A program made the translations under genes and the position numbers. A stretch of DNA of 64,000 nt from contig CANJBQ010000012.1 of assembly GCA_947472645.1 (NCBI GenBank), forward strand, positions 1 through 64,000, in the 5' to 3' direction. This DNA is from Burkholderiaceae bacterium (GTDB taxonomy: Bacteria > Pseudomonadota > Gammaproteobacteria > Burkholderiales > Burkholderiaceae). Numbering within the stretch: the first letter of the stretch is position 1; every line of letters begins with the position of its first letter. The notes under the pieces are model-generated. The model was not told where the DNA came from. It did no database searches and saw only the letters and a list, made by a program, of their open reading frames with translations. Below are positions 17,475-26,497 of this stretch, piece after piece.

Positions 17475-18797
17475 TTAACTCAACTCTTCTAAACGAATTT
17501 TCGTTACTGATCCTTTAACCGTCGGCAATAATTCTATATCACTGATTGCTTGAATCATGAACTTCTCTTGAGTTTGATGTGTCAATATCACTAAATCCGT
17601 CTGACTCTCACCAGCATCCGCTTCTTTTTGCAAAAGAGCGTCAATCGAAATAATATTATCAGCTAAGATTTTTGTTATTTTTGCCAGTACTCCAGTCTCA
17701 TCAGAGACCTTAAGTCGCAAATAATAACTCGTAGTAATCTCACCAATGGGCATCACTACCGTATTCATTACCTTATCTTCTTGAAACGCAAGATAAGGTA
17801 CGCGTTTATTTTGCTCGACAGAGTCATACCGAATAATGTCGACCAAGTCAGCAATCACAGCAGATGCTGTAGCTTCTGAGCCTGCACCTTTACCGTAATA
17901 AAGTGTCGTTCCAACAGCATCACCTTGAACTTGAACTGCATTCATGGCGCCCTCAACACTGGCGATCAATCGTTTTGCCGGAATCAAGGTTGGATGAACT
18001 CTGAGCTCAATACCATGACTCGTCCTTTTTGTAATTCCAAGTAATTTAATGCGATAACCTAATTGCTCTGCATACTGAATATCAATAGGTTCTAATTTTG
18101 TGATGCCCTCAATATGCGCTTTATCAAATTGGACTGGCACACCAAAAGCGATGGCGCTCATGATCGATGCTTTATGTGCTGCATCAATTCCTTCAATATC
18201 AAATGTTGGATCAGCTTCTGCATAACCTAAGCATTGAGCCTCTTTTAAAACCTCATCAAATGAAGATCCTTTATCTCGCATTTCTGAAAGAATAAAATTG
18301 GTCGTACCATTAATAATGCCGACGATCCACTCAATCCGGTTAGCAGTTAAGCCCTCTCGCAAGGCTTTAATAATCGGAATACCACCAGCTACTGCAGCCT
18401 CAAATGCGACGATAACGCCTTGCTTTTTTGCCGCTGCAAAGATCTCATTGCCGTGAACTGCGATGAGTGCCTTATTCGCCGTAACCACATGCTTACCTGT
18501 AGCGATAGCCGCCAATACCAATTCTTTAGCAATACCATAACCACCAATTAATTCGATAACAACATCAATCTCGGGATTATTAATAATTTGGTAAGCGTCG
18601 TTCACAATCTGTGCGCGGCCCTGCACAATCTCTTGAGCCCGCTCAGTATTAATATCAGCAACCATGCTAATTTGAATTTGACGACCAGCACGACGTTCAA
18701 TTTCTAATTGATTACGCTGCAAGACGGTAAAAACACCGCCGCCCACTGTTCCTGCACCGAGAAGACCAACTTGTAGAGGTTTCATACCATTAACCAT
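17475..18797 (-). CDS. hom: Homoserine dehydrogenase
   Basis: NAD(P)H-dependent reduction of aspartate semialdehyde to homoserine; 440 residues. The Rossmann motif GLLGAGTVGGGVF is at the N-terminus, the catalytic domain contains GIINGTTNFILSEM and AEADPTFDIEGIDAAHK, and the C-terminus is an ACT domain (LRLKVSDETGVLAKI), the usual site of feedback control. Two in-frame ATGs (18797 and 18785) are possible starts. The gene lies between the aminotransferase gene and thrC in the same operon. Confidence 0.96.
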   Translation of the reverse strand: MVNGMKPLQVGLLGAGTVGGGVFTVLQRNQLEIERRAGRQIQISMVADINTERAQEIVQGRAQIVNDAYQIINNPEIDVVIELIGGYGIAKELVLAAIATGKHVVTANKALIAVHGNEIFAAAKKQGVIVAFEAAVAGGIPIIKALREGLTANRIEWIVGIINGTTNFILSEMRDKGSSFDEVLKEAQCLGYAEADPTFDIEGIDAAHKASIMSAIAFGVPVQFDKAHIEGITKLEPIDIQYAEQLGYRIKLLGITKRTSHGIELRVHPTLIPAKRLIASVEGAMNAVQVQGDAVGTTLYYGKGAGSEATASAVIADLVDIIRYDSVEQNKRVPYLAFQEDKVMNTVVMPIGEITTSYYLRLKVSDETGVLAKITKILADNIISIDALLQKEADAGESQTDLVILTHQTQEKFMIQAISDIELLPTVKGSVTKIRLEELS

Positions 18798-18824
18798 TAA
18801 ATGACTGAGGAATTTTAAAGCGTA

Positions 18825-20075
18825 TTATTTCATTGCCATGTTAAGGGAGTCAGCACTCGTGCGCTGACGATAGCGCTCCAAAAAGCGCCCAAGCCGAGCA
18901 ATTGCCTCCCGCAAAACATCTTCAGTCGGCAAAAATACAAGGCGAAAATGGTCTGGATGCGGCCAGTTAAATCCTGAACCTTGCACCAACAAGACTTTTT
19001 CTTCTTTTAAAAATTCCGCGATAAAGTTCTGATCATTTTGGATGGGATACATCTGTGGATCAAGTTTTGGAAATAAGTACAAGGCTGCTTCTGGCTTCAC
19101 ACAAGTTACCCCAGGAATCTTAGTAATCAAGTCATAAGCAAGATCTCGCTGTCGGCGCAGCCGACCACCTTCTCCCACTAACTCGTCAATACTTTGATAG
19201 CCACCTAAGGCAGTCTGAATCGCCCATTGCCCTGGAACATTAGCGCATAAGCGCATCGATGAAAGCATGTTTAAGCCTTCTATGTAATCCTTAGCAGGAG
19301 TCTTATCTCCAGAAACAATCATCCAACCAGCACGATAACCACAAGAACGATAATTTTTGGATAATCCATTGAACGTAATCATCAAAACATCAGTTGATAA
19401 TGAAGCCACTGAAGTATGTGTTTTGCCGTCATACAAGGTCTTATCATAAATTTCATCGGCAAAAATAATGAGCCCAAACTCTCGTGCTAAAAGCACAATT
19501 TGCTGTAAAACTTCATCCGAATAAATGGCGCCCGTCGGATTATTCGGGTTAATAATTACAATACCTTTAGTGCGTGGCGTAATCTTCGCCTTAATATCCT
19601 CAATGTTAGGTGACCAGTTTTTTGTCTCATCACACAGATAATGAACTGGCGTGCCACTCGATAAACTAACTGCAGCCGTCCACAAAGGATAGTCTGGTGC
19701 TGGTACCAAAATTTCATCCCCTTGGTTCAGTAAGGCATTCATGGCTAAGACAATCAGTTCTGAAACACCGTTACCTGTATAAATATCATCAATTCCAACA
19801 CCCTGAATGTTCTTTTGTTGGCAATAATGCATGATGGCTTTGCGTGCAGTAAAAATCCCCTTAGAGTCTGAATAAGCCGCCGAATTGACTAAGTTACGAA
19901 TCATGTCTTGCTGAATTTCTTCAGGTGGATCAAAGCCAAAGACCCCAACATTACCAATATTGAGTTTGATAATCTTCTGCCCTTCTTCTTCCATCTTAGA
20001 AGCAAGCTCTAATACTGGTCCCCGAATGTCATAACAAACATTATTCAATTTGTCAGATTTAAGAAAATTTTTCAC
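18825..20075 (-). CDS. alaA: Alanine-type aminotransferase (AlaA-like), class I/II
   Basis: PLP-dependent aminotransferase of fold type I. The sequence follows E. coli AlaA closely, with NVCYDIRGPVL near the N-terminus, GNGVSELIVLAMNALLNQGD, PAPDYPLWTAAVSLSSG, IINPNNPTGAIYS and the PLP lysine in FNGLSKNYRS. The frame is open from a TTG at 20093, but GTG at 20075 gives a start (MKNFLKSDKL) that matches the family length of about 410; no strong ribosome binding site decides between them. It probably interconverts glutamate/pyruvate and alanine/2-oxoglutarate. It lies 27 bp upstream of hom in the same operon. Confidence 0.88.
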   Translation of the reverse strand: MKNFLKSDKLNNVCYDIRGPVLELASKMEEEGQKIIKLNIGNVGVFGFDPPEEIQQDMIRNLVNSAAYSDSKGIFTARKAIMHYCQQKNIQGVGIDDIYTGNGVSELIVLAMNALLNQGDEILVPAPDYPLWTAAVSLSSGTPVHYLCDETKNWSPNIEDIKAKITPRTKGIVIINPNNPTGAIYSDEVLQQIVLLAREFGLIIFADEIYDKTLYDGKTHTSVASLSTDVLMITFNGLSKNYRSCGYRAGWMIVSGDKTPAKDYIEGLNMLSSMRLCANVPGQWAIQTALGGYQSIDELVGEGGRLRRQRDLAYDLITKIPGVTCVKPEAALYLFPKLDPQMYPIQNDQNFIAEFLKEEKVLLVQGSGFNWPHPDHFRLVFLPTEDVLREAIARLGRFLERYRQRTSADSLNMAMK

Positions 20076-20095
20076 TATATCCACACAATTCAAAG

Positions 20096-20125
20096 TTAAT
20101 GAGCGACTTTAACGCTCGCTATAAT
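20096..20125 (+). promoter_or_regulatory. Possible promoter of the arn cluster
   Basis: A perfect TATAAT lies at 20120-20125, 26 bp before the first GTG of the plus-strand operon. The best -35 match at 18 bp spacing (TTAATG at 20096-20101) is weak. An inverted repeat GAGCG/CGCTC (20101-20105 and 20113-20117) sits in the spacer and could be an operator in this short divergent region. A six-codon leader frame (20135-20155) ends with TGA overlapping the GTG start. Confidence 0.4.
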
Positions 20126-20151
20126 AACTATATTATGACAGAGCTGACGCC

Positions 20152-20529
20152 GTGAAACTACAACCCGACCCAAAAGAAGCACTCAATACAGTAACTCGTT
20201 ACGATGCTCGATATATCGAAATCAACGAAAAACGCTTTAATCAGTCGATTATGTTGATGCCACAGGGTGTTGTCGAAGAATGGCAGGTACAAAGCTTTGA
20301 CGACTTAAGTCGTCAAGATTTCTCTAAAATGATTGAGAAAAAACCGGCTCTCGTCATTTTTGGAAGCGGTCAACGCATTCGGTTTCCAGTACCTAGTCTC
20401 ATACAAGACCTTATCCAGGCACGTATTGGCTTTGAAACCATGGATACCCAAGCAGCTTGCAGAACGTATAACATTCTCATGAGTGAGGGACGATTAGTCC
20501 TTGGCGCTTTTTTAATTGAGCACGCATGA
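20152..20529 (+). CDS. Mth938-like domain protein
   Basis: Small protein of 125 residues in the Mth938/AAMDC (DUF498) family. It shows the family features IEINEKRFNQSIMLMP and PALVIFGSGQRIRFP, and a C-terminal segment with TQAACRTYNILMSEGR. The molecular function of the family in bacteria is not settled. The start is GTG at 20152 and the stop overlaps the arnT ATG as ATGA, so it is translated with the aminoarabinose genes. Whether it contributes to lipid A modification or merely shares the transcript is unknown. Confidence 0.85.
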   Translation: MKLQPDPKEALNTVTRYDARYIEINEKRFNQSIMLMPQGVVEEWQVQSFDDLSRQDFSKMIEKKPALVIFGSGQRIRFPVPSLIQDLIQARIGFETMDTQAACRTYNILMSEGRLVLGAFLIEHA

Positions 20530-22250
20530 ACTCTCCATCTTTCAAATCCGAAGCTTCGTTGTTTTCTAATAAAACCTGGGGAATGCAGCATCTCCTGTGG
20601 TTAAGCATACTCTCCATCATTTGGCTTGGTACCCTCGGTTGGCGACACCTCATTCCATCGGATGAAGGACGTTACGCAGAAATCGCTCGAGAAATGCTCA
20701 TGAGTGGTAATTGGATTGTGCCACGCTATAACGATTATTTGTATTTTGAAAAACCACCTTTACAAATGTGGGCAACAGCATTGGCTTTTAAATTATTTGG
20801 TATTGGAGATTGGCAAGCGCGCTTGTGGAGTGGCTTAACCTCTCTGATGAGTATTATTCTCGTGGGCATTACTTGTGGCCGCATCTGGGGTTTAAGGGTT
20901 GGGACAATTTCAGCACTGATCCTGGCTTCATCCCCTCTATGGATCATCGGTGGCCACTTTAACTCCCTCGATATGGGGGTGGCATTTTTTATGTCGAGTG
21001 CTTTATGTTGTTTAATGCTTGCTCTTCATGCGCCAACCCGCTCAAAACAAGAACGGAGTTGGATGCTAGCCTGCTGGGTCATGATGGCTCTTTCAGTACT
21101 CTCTAAAGGCCTAATTGGTATTGTTTTACCAAGTTTCGTTTTGGTGTGTTATTCCCTAACAGCAATGGACTGGGCTTCTTGGAAAAGAATGCATTGGATC
21201 AAGGGACTCATCGTATTTTTTATCATTGTCACGCCTTGGTTTGTGCTGATTATTCAAAGCCATCCAAGCTTCTATCAGTTTTTCTTTATTCATGAACACT
21301 TCGATCGCTTCACGACGAATGAACACCAACGAACAGCCCCCTGGCACTTTTTTTTACCGTTGCTCGCCGTAGGATTCTTACCTTGGTTAATCCAATTACC
21401 CTCAGCTATTTCCTGCGCCCTCAAAGATCGTCAAACTGAAGGCGGGTTTAAACCCATTTGGTTATGCTTTTGCTGGGTCTTTGCTATCACCTTCTTTTTT
21501 AGCTTTTCTAAATCTAAACTACCAGGGTATATATTACCCGTCTTACCAGCTTTAGCCATCATCACAGGGGTCTCAGTAGCTCGACTTTTTGAAAAGAAAA
21601 ATCAATTAAGTCGGCAAGGTGCAACACTTTGGCGACTTCAACTGATCGCCTTTGGACTTTTATTTACAGCTGGATTCTTTTTTATCTCTAAGGTTCGTGA
21701 AACAGGTGAATATTATGAGGTCGCTTTATATGCTAAATACGCTCAAATCGTCACAGCAGCCTTACTGATTGGGGTCATCGGATCTCTCGGAGCTTGGGTC
21801 TATCGCCATAATACGATAAAGAGTTTCTTGATTTTTTCTATGTCTGTCATTACCTTATCCCTAACAGCGGGTATTGGGCACGAAGCTGTTGGTAGACTCT
21901 TATCAGGCTACGATATGGCTCAAAAAGCCAAGCCACTTATCCAACCCACCGACCCACTTTATAGCATTGGAATGTTAGACCATACAGTTCCTTACTATTT
22001 ACAACATACGGTCATTATGGTCAATCACAAGGATGAATTGGAATTCGGCATTACCCAAGAACCCGACCGATGGATCCCTTCCGAAGAAGCATGGATAGAA
22101 ATTTGGCAACAATATCCTGATCAAAAAGCTTTTGCTATCATGAGTTTGTTAACCTATAACCAACTCTTGAAAAAGGGTGTAAAAATGCAAGTGATTTCAC
22201 AAGATCCATTGCGTATTTTGGTGGGTAAACGCAACCTCTCCTCCCCTTGA
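20526..22250 (+). CDS. arnT: Undecaprenyl phosphate-aminoarabinose lipid A transferase ArnT
   Basis: Integral inner-membrane glycosyltransferase of the PMT family, 574 residues with about a dozen membrane segments. It should transfer 4-amino-4-deoxy-L-arabinose from undecaprenyl phosphate to lipid A on the periplasmic side, lowering negative charge and giving resistance to polymyxin-like peptides. The first periplasmic loop carries the catalytic-acid motif PSDEGRYAEIAREML followed by FEKPPLQMW, both diagnostic. The C-terminal part is soluble. It heads arnB, arnC, the two arnA genes and arnD, which supports the specific assignment over other PMT-family enzymes. Confidence 0.9.
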   Translation: MNSPSFKSEASLFSNKTWGMQHLLWLSILSIIWLGTLGWRHLIPSDEGRYAEIAREMLMSGNWIVPRYNDYLYFEKPPLQMWATALAFKLFGIGDWQARLWSGLTSLMSIILVGITCGRIWGLRVGTISALILASSPLWIIGGHFNSLDMGVAFFMSSALCCLMLALHAPTRSKQERSWMLACWVMMALSVLSKGLIGIVLPSFVLVCYSLTAMDWASWKRMHWIKGLIVFFIIVTPWFVLIIQSHPSFYQFFFIHEHFDRFTTNEHQRTAPWHFFLPLLAVGFLPWLIQLPSAISCALKDRQTEGGFKPIWLCFCWVFAITFFFSFSKSKLPGYILPVLPALAIITGVSVARLFEKKNQLSRQGATLWRLQLIAFGLLFTAGFFFISKVRETGEYYEVALYAKYAQIVTAALLIGVIGSLGAWVYRHNTIKSFLIFSMSVITLSLTAGIGHEAVGRLLSGYDMAQKAKPLIQPTDPLYSIGMLDHTVPYYLQHTVIMVNHKDELEFGITQEPDRWIPSEEAWIEIWQQYPDQKAFAIMSLLTYNQLLKKGVKMQVISQDPLRILVGKRNLSSP

Positions 22251-22288
22251 TTCGGGCCACTTTTATACATATCTAAAATACATCTCAT

Positions 22289-23455
22289 ATGACCCCTCAA
22301 AACCATGTGTTTTTACCATTCACCAAGCCAAGTATCGATGAAGCTACTATTGCAGCGGTGGGGGATGTTTTAAGATCTGGATGGATTACGACAGGTCCCA
22401 AATGTACCGAGTTTGAAAAAATACTCTCGGAGTATTTTGGTGGCAGACCAGTGCGCTGTTTCTCAAATGGTACCGCAACGATGGAGGTGGCCCTTCGCGT
22501 TGCGGGTATTGGCCGTGGAGACGAAGTCATTACAACGCCAATTTCTTGGGTCTCCACCTCAAATGTGATTTTAGGAGTTGGTGCTAAACCTGTTTTTGTG
22601 GATGTTGATCCATTGACCCGCAACCTTGATTTAAATCTTGTGGAAGCCGCAATCACCCCTCAAACAAAAGCCATCATGCCAGTCTATCTTTCCGGCTTGC
22701 CTGTAGATATTGACCGCCTTTACCAAATTGCCCATCAACATCATTTACGCGTGATTGAAGATGCGGCTCAAGCACTTGGCTCGATGTGGCGAGGTGATCC
22801 CATCGGAAGCTCTCGCAACATCCCCTCAGACCTTGTCAGTTTTAGTTTTCAGGCAAATAAAAACGTGACCACCATCGAAGGCGGGTGCCTCGTCATGTCA
22901 ACTGAAGCAGAGGCTATTCTTGCTCAAAAATTACGGTTACAAGGGGTGACGCGTACCGGCCTCGACCACATTGAAGTTGATGTTTTAGGAGGTAAATCTA
23001 ACCTCACAGATATTAATGCCGTCATTGGGATTCATCAAATTCAACAATTACCGCATTTCAATAATCAGCGTAAAGAGCTCGCAAAGCATTATTTTAAGTG
23101 CTTTGAAAAAACTAATCTTGTCAAAGGTGGTCTAGAACTACCAATCCCAGATTTTATCAATAGCAACTGGCATATGTTTCAAGTCGTGCTACCTATTGAA
23201 AAATTAAAAAGACTGGGCATGAGTCGCTCAACGATTATGCAAAAACTCAAAGATATGAATATCGGAACCGGCGTTCATTACCCGCTGATTACCCAATTCA
23301 AACTCTATAAAGACCTTGGCTACCTCCCTGCACATACGCCTATTGCTCAGCGTATTGGTGAGTCCATCCTTACTTTACCGCTCTTCCCACTCATGTCTAA
23401 TAATGATGTTGAAAGAGTCGTTCTTGGCTTGGAAACAGCCCTTCTTGAGGTCTAA
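22289..23455 (+). CDS. arnB: UDP-4-amino-4-deoxy-L-arabinose aminotransferase ArnB
   Basis: PLP-dependent sugar aminotransferase of the DegT/DnrJ/EryC1 family, 388 residues. It converts UDP-4-keto-arabinose to UDP-L-Ara4N with glutamate as amino donor. The N-terminus PFTKPSIDEATIAAVGDVLRSGWITTGP is family-typical (here in two parts: PFTKPSIDEA and RSGWITTGP). EDAAQALGS and the PLP lysine in SFQANKN are present. It sits between arnT and arnC. Confidence 0.92.
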   Translation: MTPQNHVFLPFTKPSIDEATIAAVGDVLRSGWITTGPKCTEFEKILSEYFGGRPVRCFSNGTATMEVALRVAGIGRGDEVITTPISWVSTSNVILGVGAKPVFVDVDPLTRNLDLNLVEAAITPQTKAIMPVYLSGLPVDIDRLYQIAHQHHLRVIEDAAQALGSMWRGDPIGSSRNIPSDLVSFSFQANKNVTTIEGGCLVMSTEAEAILAQKLRLQGVTRTGLDHIEVDVLGGKSNLTDINAVIGIHQIQQLPHFNNQRKELAKHYFKCFEKTNLVKGGLELPIPDFINSNWHMFQVVLPIEKLKRLGMSRSTIMQKLKDMNIGTGVHYPLITQFKLYKDLGYLPAHTPIAQRIGESILTLPLFPLMSNNDVERVVLGLETALLEV

Positions 23456-23500
23456 TCTCGCGTTTTTCCTATTTTTATAAAACCGTCATAAAATCAGACT

Positions 23501-24502
23501 ATGCAGATCATTTCTGACTCATTACGTCAATTAACCCCTCCGCCTCCATTAAATCCGTTGATTTCAGTGGTTATTCCTGTTTATAACGAAGAAGCTGGAT
23601 TAGAGGAGCTCTTTACACGCCTATACAAAGCACTCGACCTCATGGTCACAGAGCTTTGCGTGCGGTATGAAGTTGTGTTTGTTAATGATGGCAGTCGTGA
23701 TCACTCTGCCGCTTTGCTAGCAGCGCAGTTTGATAAACGTCCAGAATCAACTAAAGTTGTTTTATTTAACGGTAACTTTGGTCAACATATGGCGATTATG
23801 GCGGGCTTTAGTTATGCCAAAGGTGATTTTATTGTCACGCTCGACGCGGACTTACAAAACCCTCCCGAAGAAATTAGCAAAATCGTCAAACAAATGTTAG
23901 ACGGGCATGACTATGTTGGTACGATCCGTGTCGCTAGAAAAGATTCCCATTTTCGTCGGTACGCATCTAAAGCAATGAATCAATTACGTGACCGGATTAC
24001 GAAAATAACGATGACTGATCAAGGTTGTATGATGCGTGGCTACAATCGCCGCATTGTCAATCTCATGAAAAAAAGTAAAGAATTAAATACCTTTATTCCA
24101 GCCCTTGGGTTCACCTATTCTAGCAACCCCATCGAGATTGAAATTAACCATGAAGAACGCTTCGCAGGTGAGTCTAAATATTCTTTTTACCAATTAATCC
24201 GCCTGAATTTTGATTTAGTGACCGGCTTTTCCGTATTGCCTTTACAAGCTTTTTCTCTGATTGGAATCTTATTAGCCTTAGCATCTGCAACTCTCTTTAT
24301 CTATCTCATCATCAGGCGCTTTTTAATTGGCGCTGAAGTAGAAGGCGTCTTTACTTTATTTGCTTTAAATTTTTTCCTCTTGGGAGTTATTTTGTTTGGA
24401 TTAGGCCTGCTAGGAGAATACGTCGGGCGTATCTATCAACAAGTTCGCAAGCGACCCCGTTACGTCGTGATGGGGGTTTTGGAAAGTGATGCAAAAGAAT
24501 AA
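23501..24502 (+). CDS. arnC: Undecaprenyl-phosphate Ara4FN transferase ArnC
   Basis: GT2-family inner-membrane glycosyltransferase, 333 residues. It joins formylated Ara4N from its UDP donor to undecaprenyl phosphate on the cytoplasmic face. The N-terminal domain has SVVIPVYNEEAGLEELF, the metal-binding DADLQNPPEEI and the family's TDQGCMMRGY. Two C-terminal membrane helices follow after about residue 235. It overlaps the next gene by 14 bp, consistent with coupled translation. Confidence 0.92.
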   Translation: MQIISDSLRQLTPPPPLNPLISVVIPVYNEEAGLEELFTRLYKALDLMVTELCVRYEVVFVNDGSRDHSAALLAAQFDKRPESTKVVLFNGNFGQHMAIMAGFSYAKGDFIVTLDADLQNPPEEISKIVKQMLDGHDYVGTIRVARKDSHFRRYASKAMNQLRDRITKITMTDQGCMMRGYNRRIVNLMKKSKELNTFIPALGFTYSSNPIEIEINHEERFAGESKYSFYQLIRLNFDLVTGFSVLPLQAFSLIGILLALASATLFIYLIIRRFLIGAEVEGVFTLFALNFFLLGVILFGLGLLGEYVGRIYQQVRKRPRYVVMGVLESDAKE

Positions 24503-25415
24503 GGCAGTTGTATTTGCATACCATACAGTAGGCGTTAATTGCCTAAAGACACTGCTTAACCATGGTTTTGATATACCCCTCGTCCTAACCCACGAAGACT
24601 CTGTGAGTGAAAATATATGGTTTAACTCGGTTCGAGATCTATGTTCTGAATACCAAATACCCTTCATAACACCTACTCGTTTAGATGATCCACAACTCAT
24701 CCTTCAACTCGAGACCATCGCCCCAGATTATATTTTTTCTTTTTATTACCGACATATGATCCCCAGCAATATCTTGATGATGGCTAAGGTAGCCGCTCTC
24801 AATATGCACGGCTCATTACTGCCAAAGTATCGTGGTCGCGTCCCCATTAATTGGGCGGTATTAAATGGCGAGACAAAAACTGGTGCAACACTTCATGTGA
24901 TGGAAGCAAAACCTGATGCGGGGGATATCGTTCATCAAAAATCCGTAACCATACTTCCCGATGAAACCGCTTATGAGATTTTTTTAAAAGTAGCAGAAAT
25001 TGCTGCCTCAACTCTCGAAGAAGTCTTGCCAGATCTTTTAGAAGGCCATGTTCCAAAACGTCCTAATCGAATCCAAGAGGGTAGCTATTTTGGCGCAAGA
25101 ACACCCGAAGATGGCAGAATCGATTGGCAAAATGACGCCTATTATATCTATAATCTGGTCCGCGCAGTTGCACCGCCCTATCCAGGGGCCTTTACCGAGA
25201 TAGATGGGAAAAAACTAATCATCACCAAGGCGATGCTCGCAAGTCTTCCAAATCGACTGATCAACTCTCGACTTGGATTAGATGTTGTTGATCAACGAAT
25301 TTATGGATTTTGTGGTGATGGTCGTGCACTTTTGATCTCTCAGCTTATCCTTGAGGCAGATGAGGTTTCTCCTTCAGAACTTCAACAAATTCTTTTTAAC
25401 TCCACAAGAGAATAA
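24489..25415 (+). CDS. arnA: UDP-Ara4N formyltransferase (ArnA N-terminal activity)
   Basis: Formyltransferase equivalent of the first half of E. coli ArnA, 308 residues. It formylates UDP-L-Ara4N with 10-formyl-tetrahydrofolate. The catalytic set is visible: Asn and His in LNMHGSLLPKYRGR and Asp in PDAGDIVHQ. The preferred start is ATG at 24489; a GTG directly upstream is also in frame. In E. coli this domain is fused to the decarboxylase, but here a separate gene encodes that activity, starting 31 bp downstream. Confidence 0.9.
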   Translation: MQKNKAVVFAYHTVGVNCLKTLLNHGFDIPLVLTHEDSVSENIWFNSVRDLCSEYQIPFITPTRLDDPQLILQLETIAPDYIFSFYYRHMIPSNILMMAKVAALNMHGSLLPKYRGRVPINWAVLNGETKTGATLHVMEAKPDAGDIVHQKSVTILPDETAYEIFLKVAEIAASTLEEVLPDLLEGHVPKRPNRIQEGSYFGARTPEDGRIDWQNDAYYIYNLVRAVAPPYPGAFTEIDGKKLIITKAMLASLPNRLINSRLGLDVVDQRIYGFCGDGRALLISQLILEADEVSPSELQQILFNSTRE

Positions 25416-25446
25416 AATAAGCGTTATTACCAAACGGAATTCATTT

Positions 25447-26493
25447 ATGAGCAAAAAGATTTTAATCCTAGGTGTGAACGGTTTTATTGGTCACCATTTA
25501 TCAAAACGTATCTTAGAAACTACCGATTGGGACATTTATGGCATGGATATGCAAAATGATCGCTTAGGAGATATGGCACAACACCCAAGAATGCATTTCT
25601 TTGAAGGTGATATTACGATCAATAAAGAATGGGTTGAATACCACGTCCGTAAATGTGATGTAATTCTTCCCCTGGTGGCCATTGCGACCCCAGCAACTTA
25701 TGTCAAACAACCACTGAAGGTCTTTGAGCTCGATTTTGAAGCTAACTTACCGATTGTTCGTTCCGCTCATAAATACGGCAAACACCTCGTTTTCCCATCC
25801 ACCTCTGAAGTCTACGGAATGAGTACTGATACTGAGTTCGACTCTGCATCTTCGCCACTGATTTATGGTCCCATCAATAAACCACGTTGGATTTATGCTT
25901 GCGCTAAACAACTCATGGATCGTGTGATTTGGGGTTATGGGATGGAAGGACTTCGCTTTACCTTGTTCAGACCATTCAATTGGATTGGTCCTGGTCTAGA
26001 TAGTATCTATACCGCAAAAGAAGGCTCATCAAGGGTAGTAACACAATTTTTAGGACATATTGTTCGTGGAGAACCGATCAATCTCGTCGATGGTGGAGCA
26101 CAAAAACGAGCCTTTACCTATATCGATGATGGTATCAAAGCATTAACTTTAATCATCGAAAATAAAAATGATATTGCTAATGGAAAGATCTATAACATCG
26201 GCAACCCGAGCAATAATCATTCCATTAAGGACCTCGCTAAAATGATGATGGATATCGCTCACCGTGTTCCAGAATATCAGGCCTCGGCCAAACAAGTTGT
26301 TATCCAAGAAACCACCTCTACGGAGTATTACGGAACAGGATACCAAGATGTTCAAAATCGTGTCCCAAAAATCGATAATACGATGCAAGAGTTAGGCTGG
26401 AAACCTGAAACAAATATGGCAAATGCATTAGAGCATATCTTCGAAGCATATCGTCACGACGTTGTTAAAGCTCGTCATTTAGTCGATCATTAA
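25447..26493 (+). CDS. arnA: UDP-glucuronate oxidative decarboxylase (ArnA C-terminal activity)
   Basis: NAD-dependent extended SDR of 348 residues, equivalent to the second half of ArnA. It oxidises and decarboxylates UDP-glucuronic acid to the 4-keto-pentose used by ArnB. It has the Rossmann GVNGFIGHHL, the active-site PSTSEVYGM and the catalytic Tyr-Lys pair in IYACAKQL. The frame is open upstream to 25351, but ATG at 25447 gives the natural start MSKKILILGVNG. No UDP-glucose dehydrogenase gene (ugd) lies nearby to make its substrate. Confidence 0.92.
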   Translation: MSKKILILGVNGFIGHHLSKRILETTDWDIYGMDMQNDRLGDMAQHPRMHFFEGDITINKEWVEYHVRKCDVILPLVAIATPATYVKQPLKVFELDFEANLPIVRSAHKYGKHLVFPSTSEVYGMSTDTEFDSASSPLIYGPINKPRWIYACAKQLMDRVIWGYGMEGLRFTLFRPFNWIGPGLDSIYTAKEGSSRVVTQFLGHIVRGEPINLVDGGAQKRAFTYIDDGIKALTLIIENKNDIANGKIYNIGNPSNNHSIKDLAKMMMDIAHRVPEYQASAKQVVIQETTSTEYYGTGYQDVQNRVPKIDNTMQELGWKPETNMANALEHIFEAYRHDVVKARHLVDH

Positions 26494-26497
26494 CGCC

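Noticed and set aside
25351-25446. N-terminal extension of the UDP-glucuronate decarboxylase
   Set aside because: The first 32 codons overlap the formyltransferase gene in another frame, and the Rossmann motif begins right after ATG 25447.
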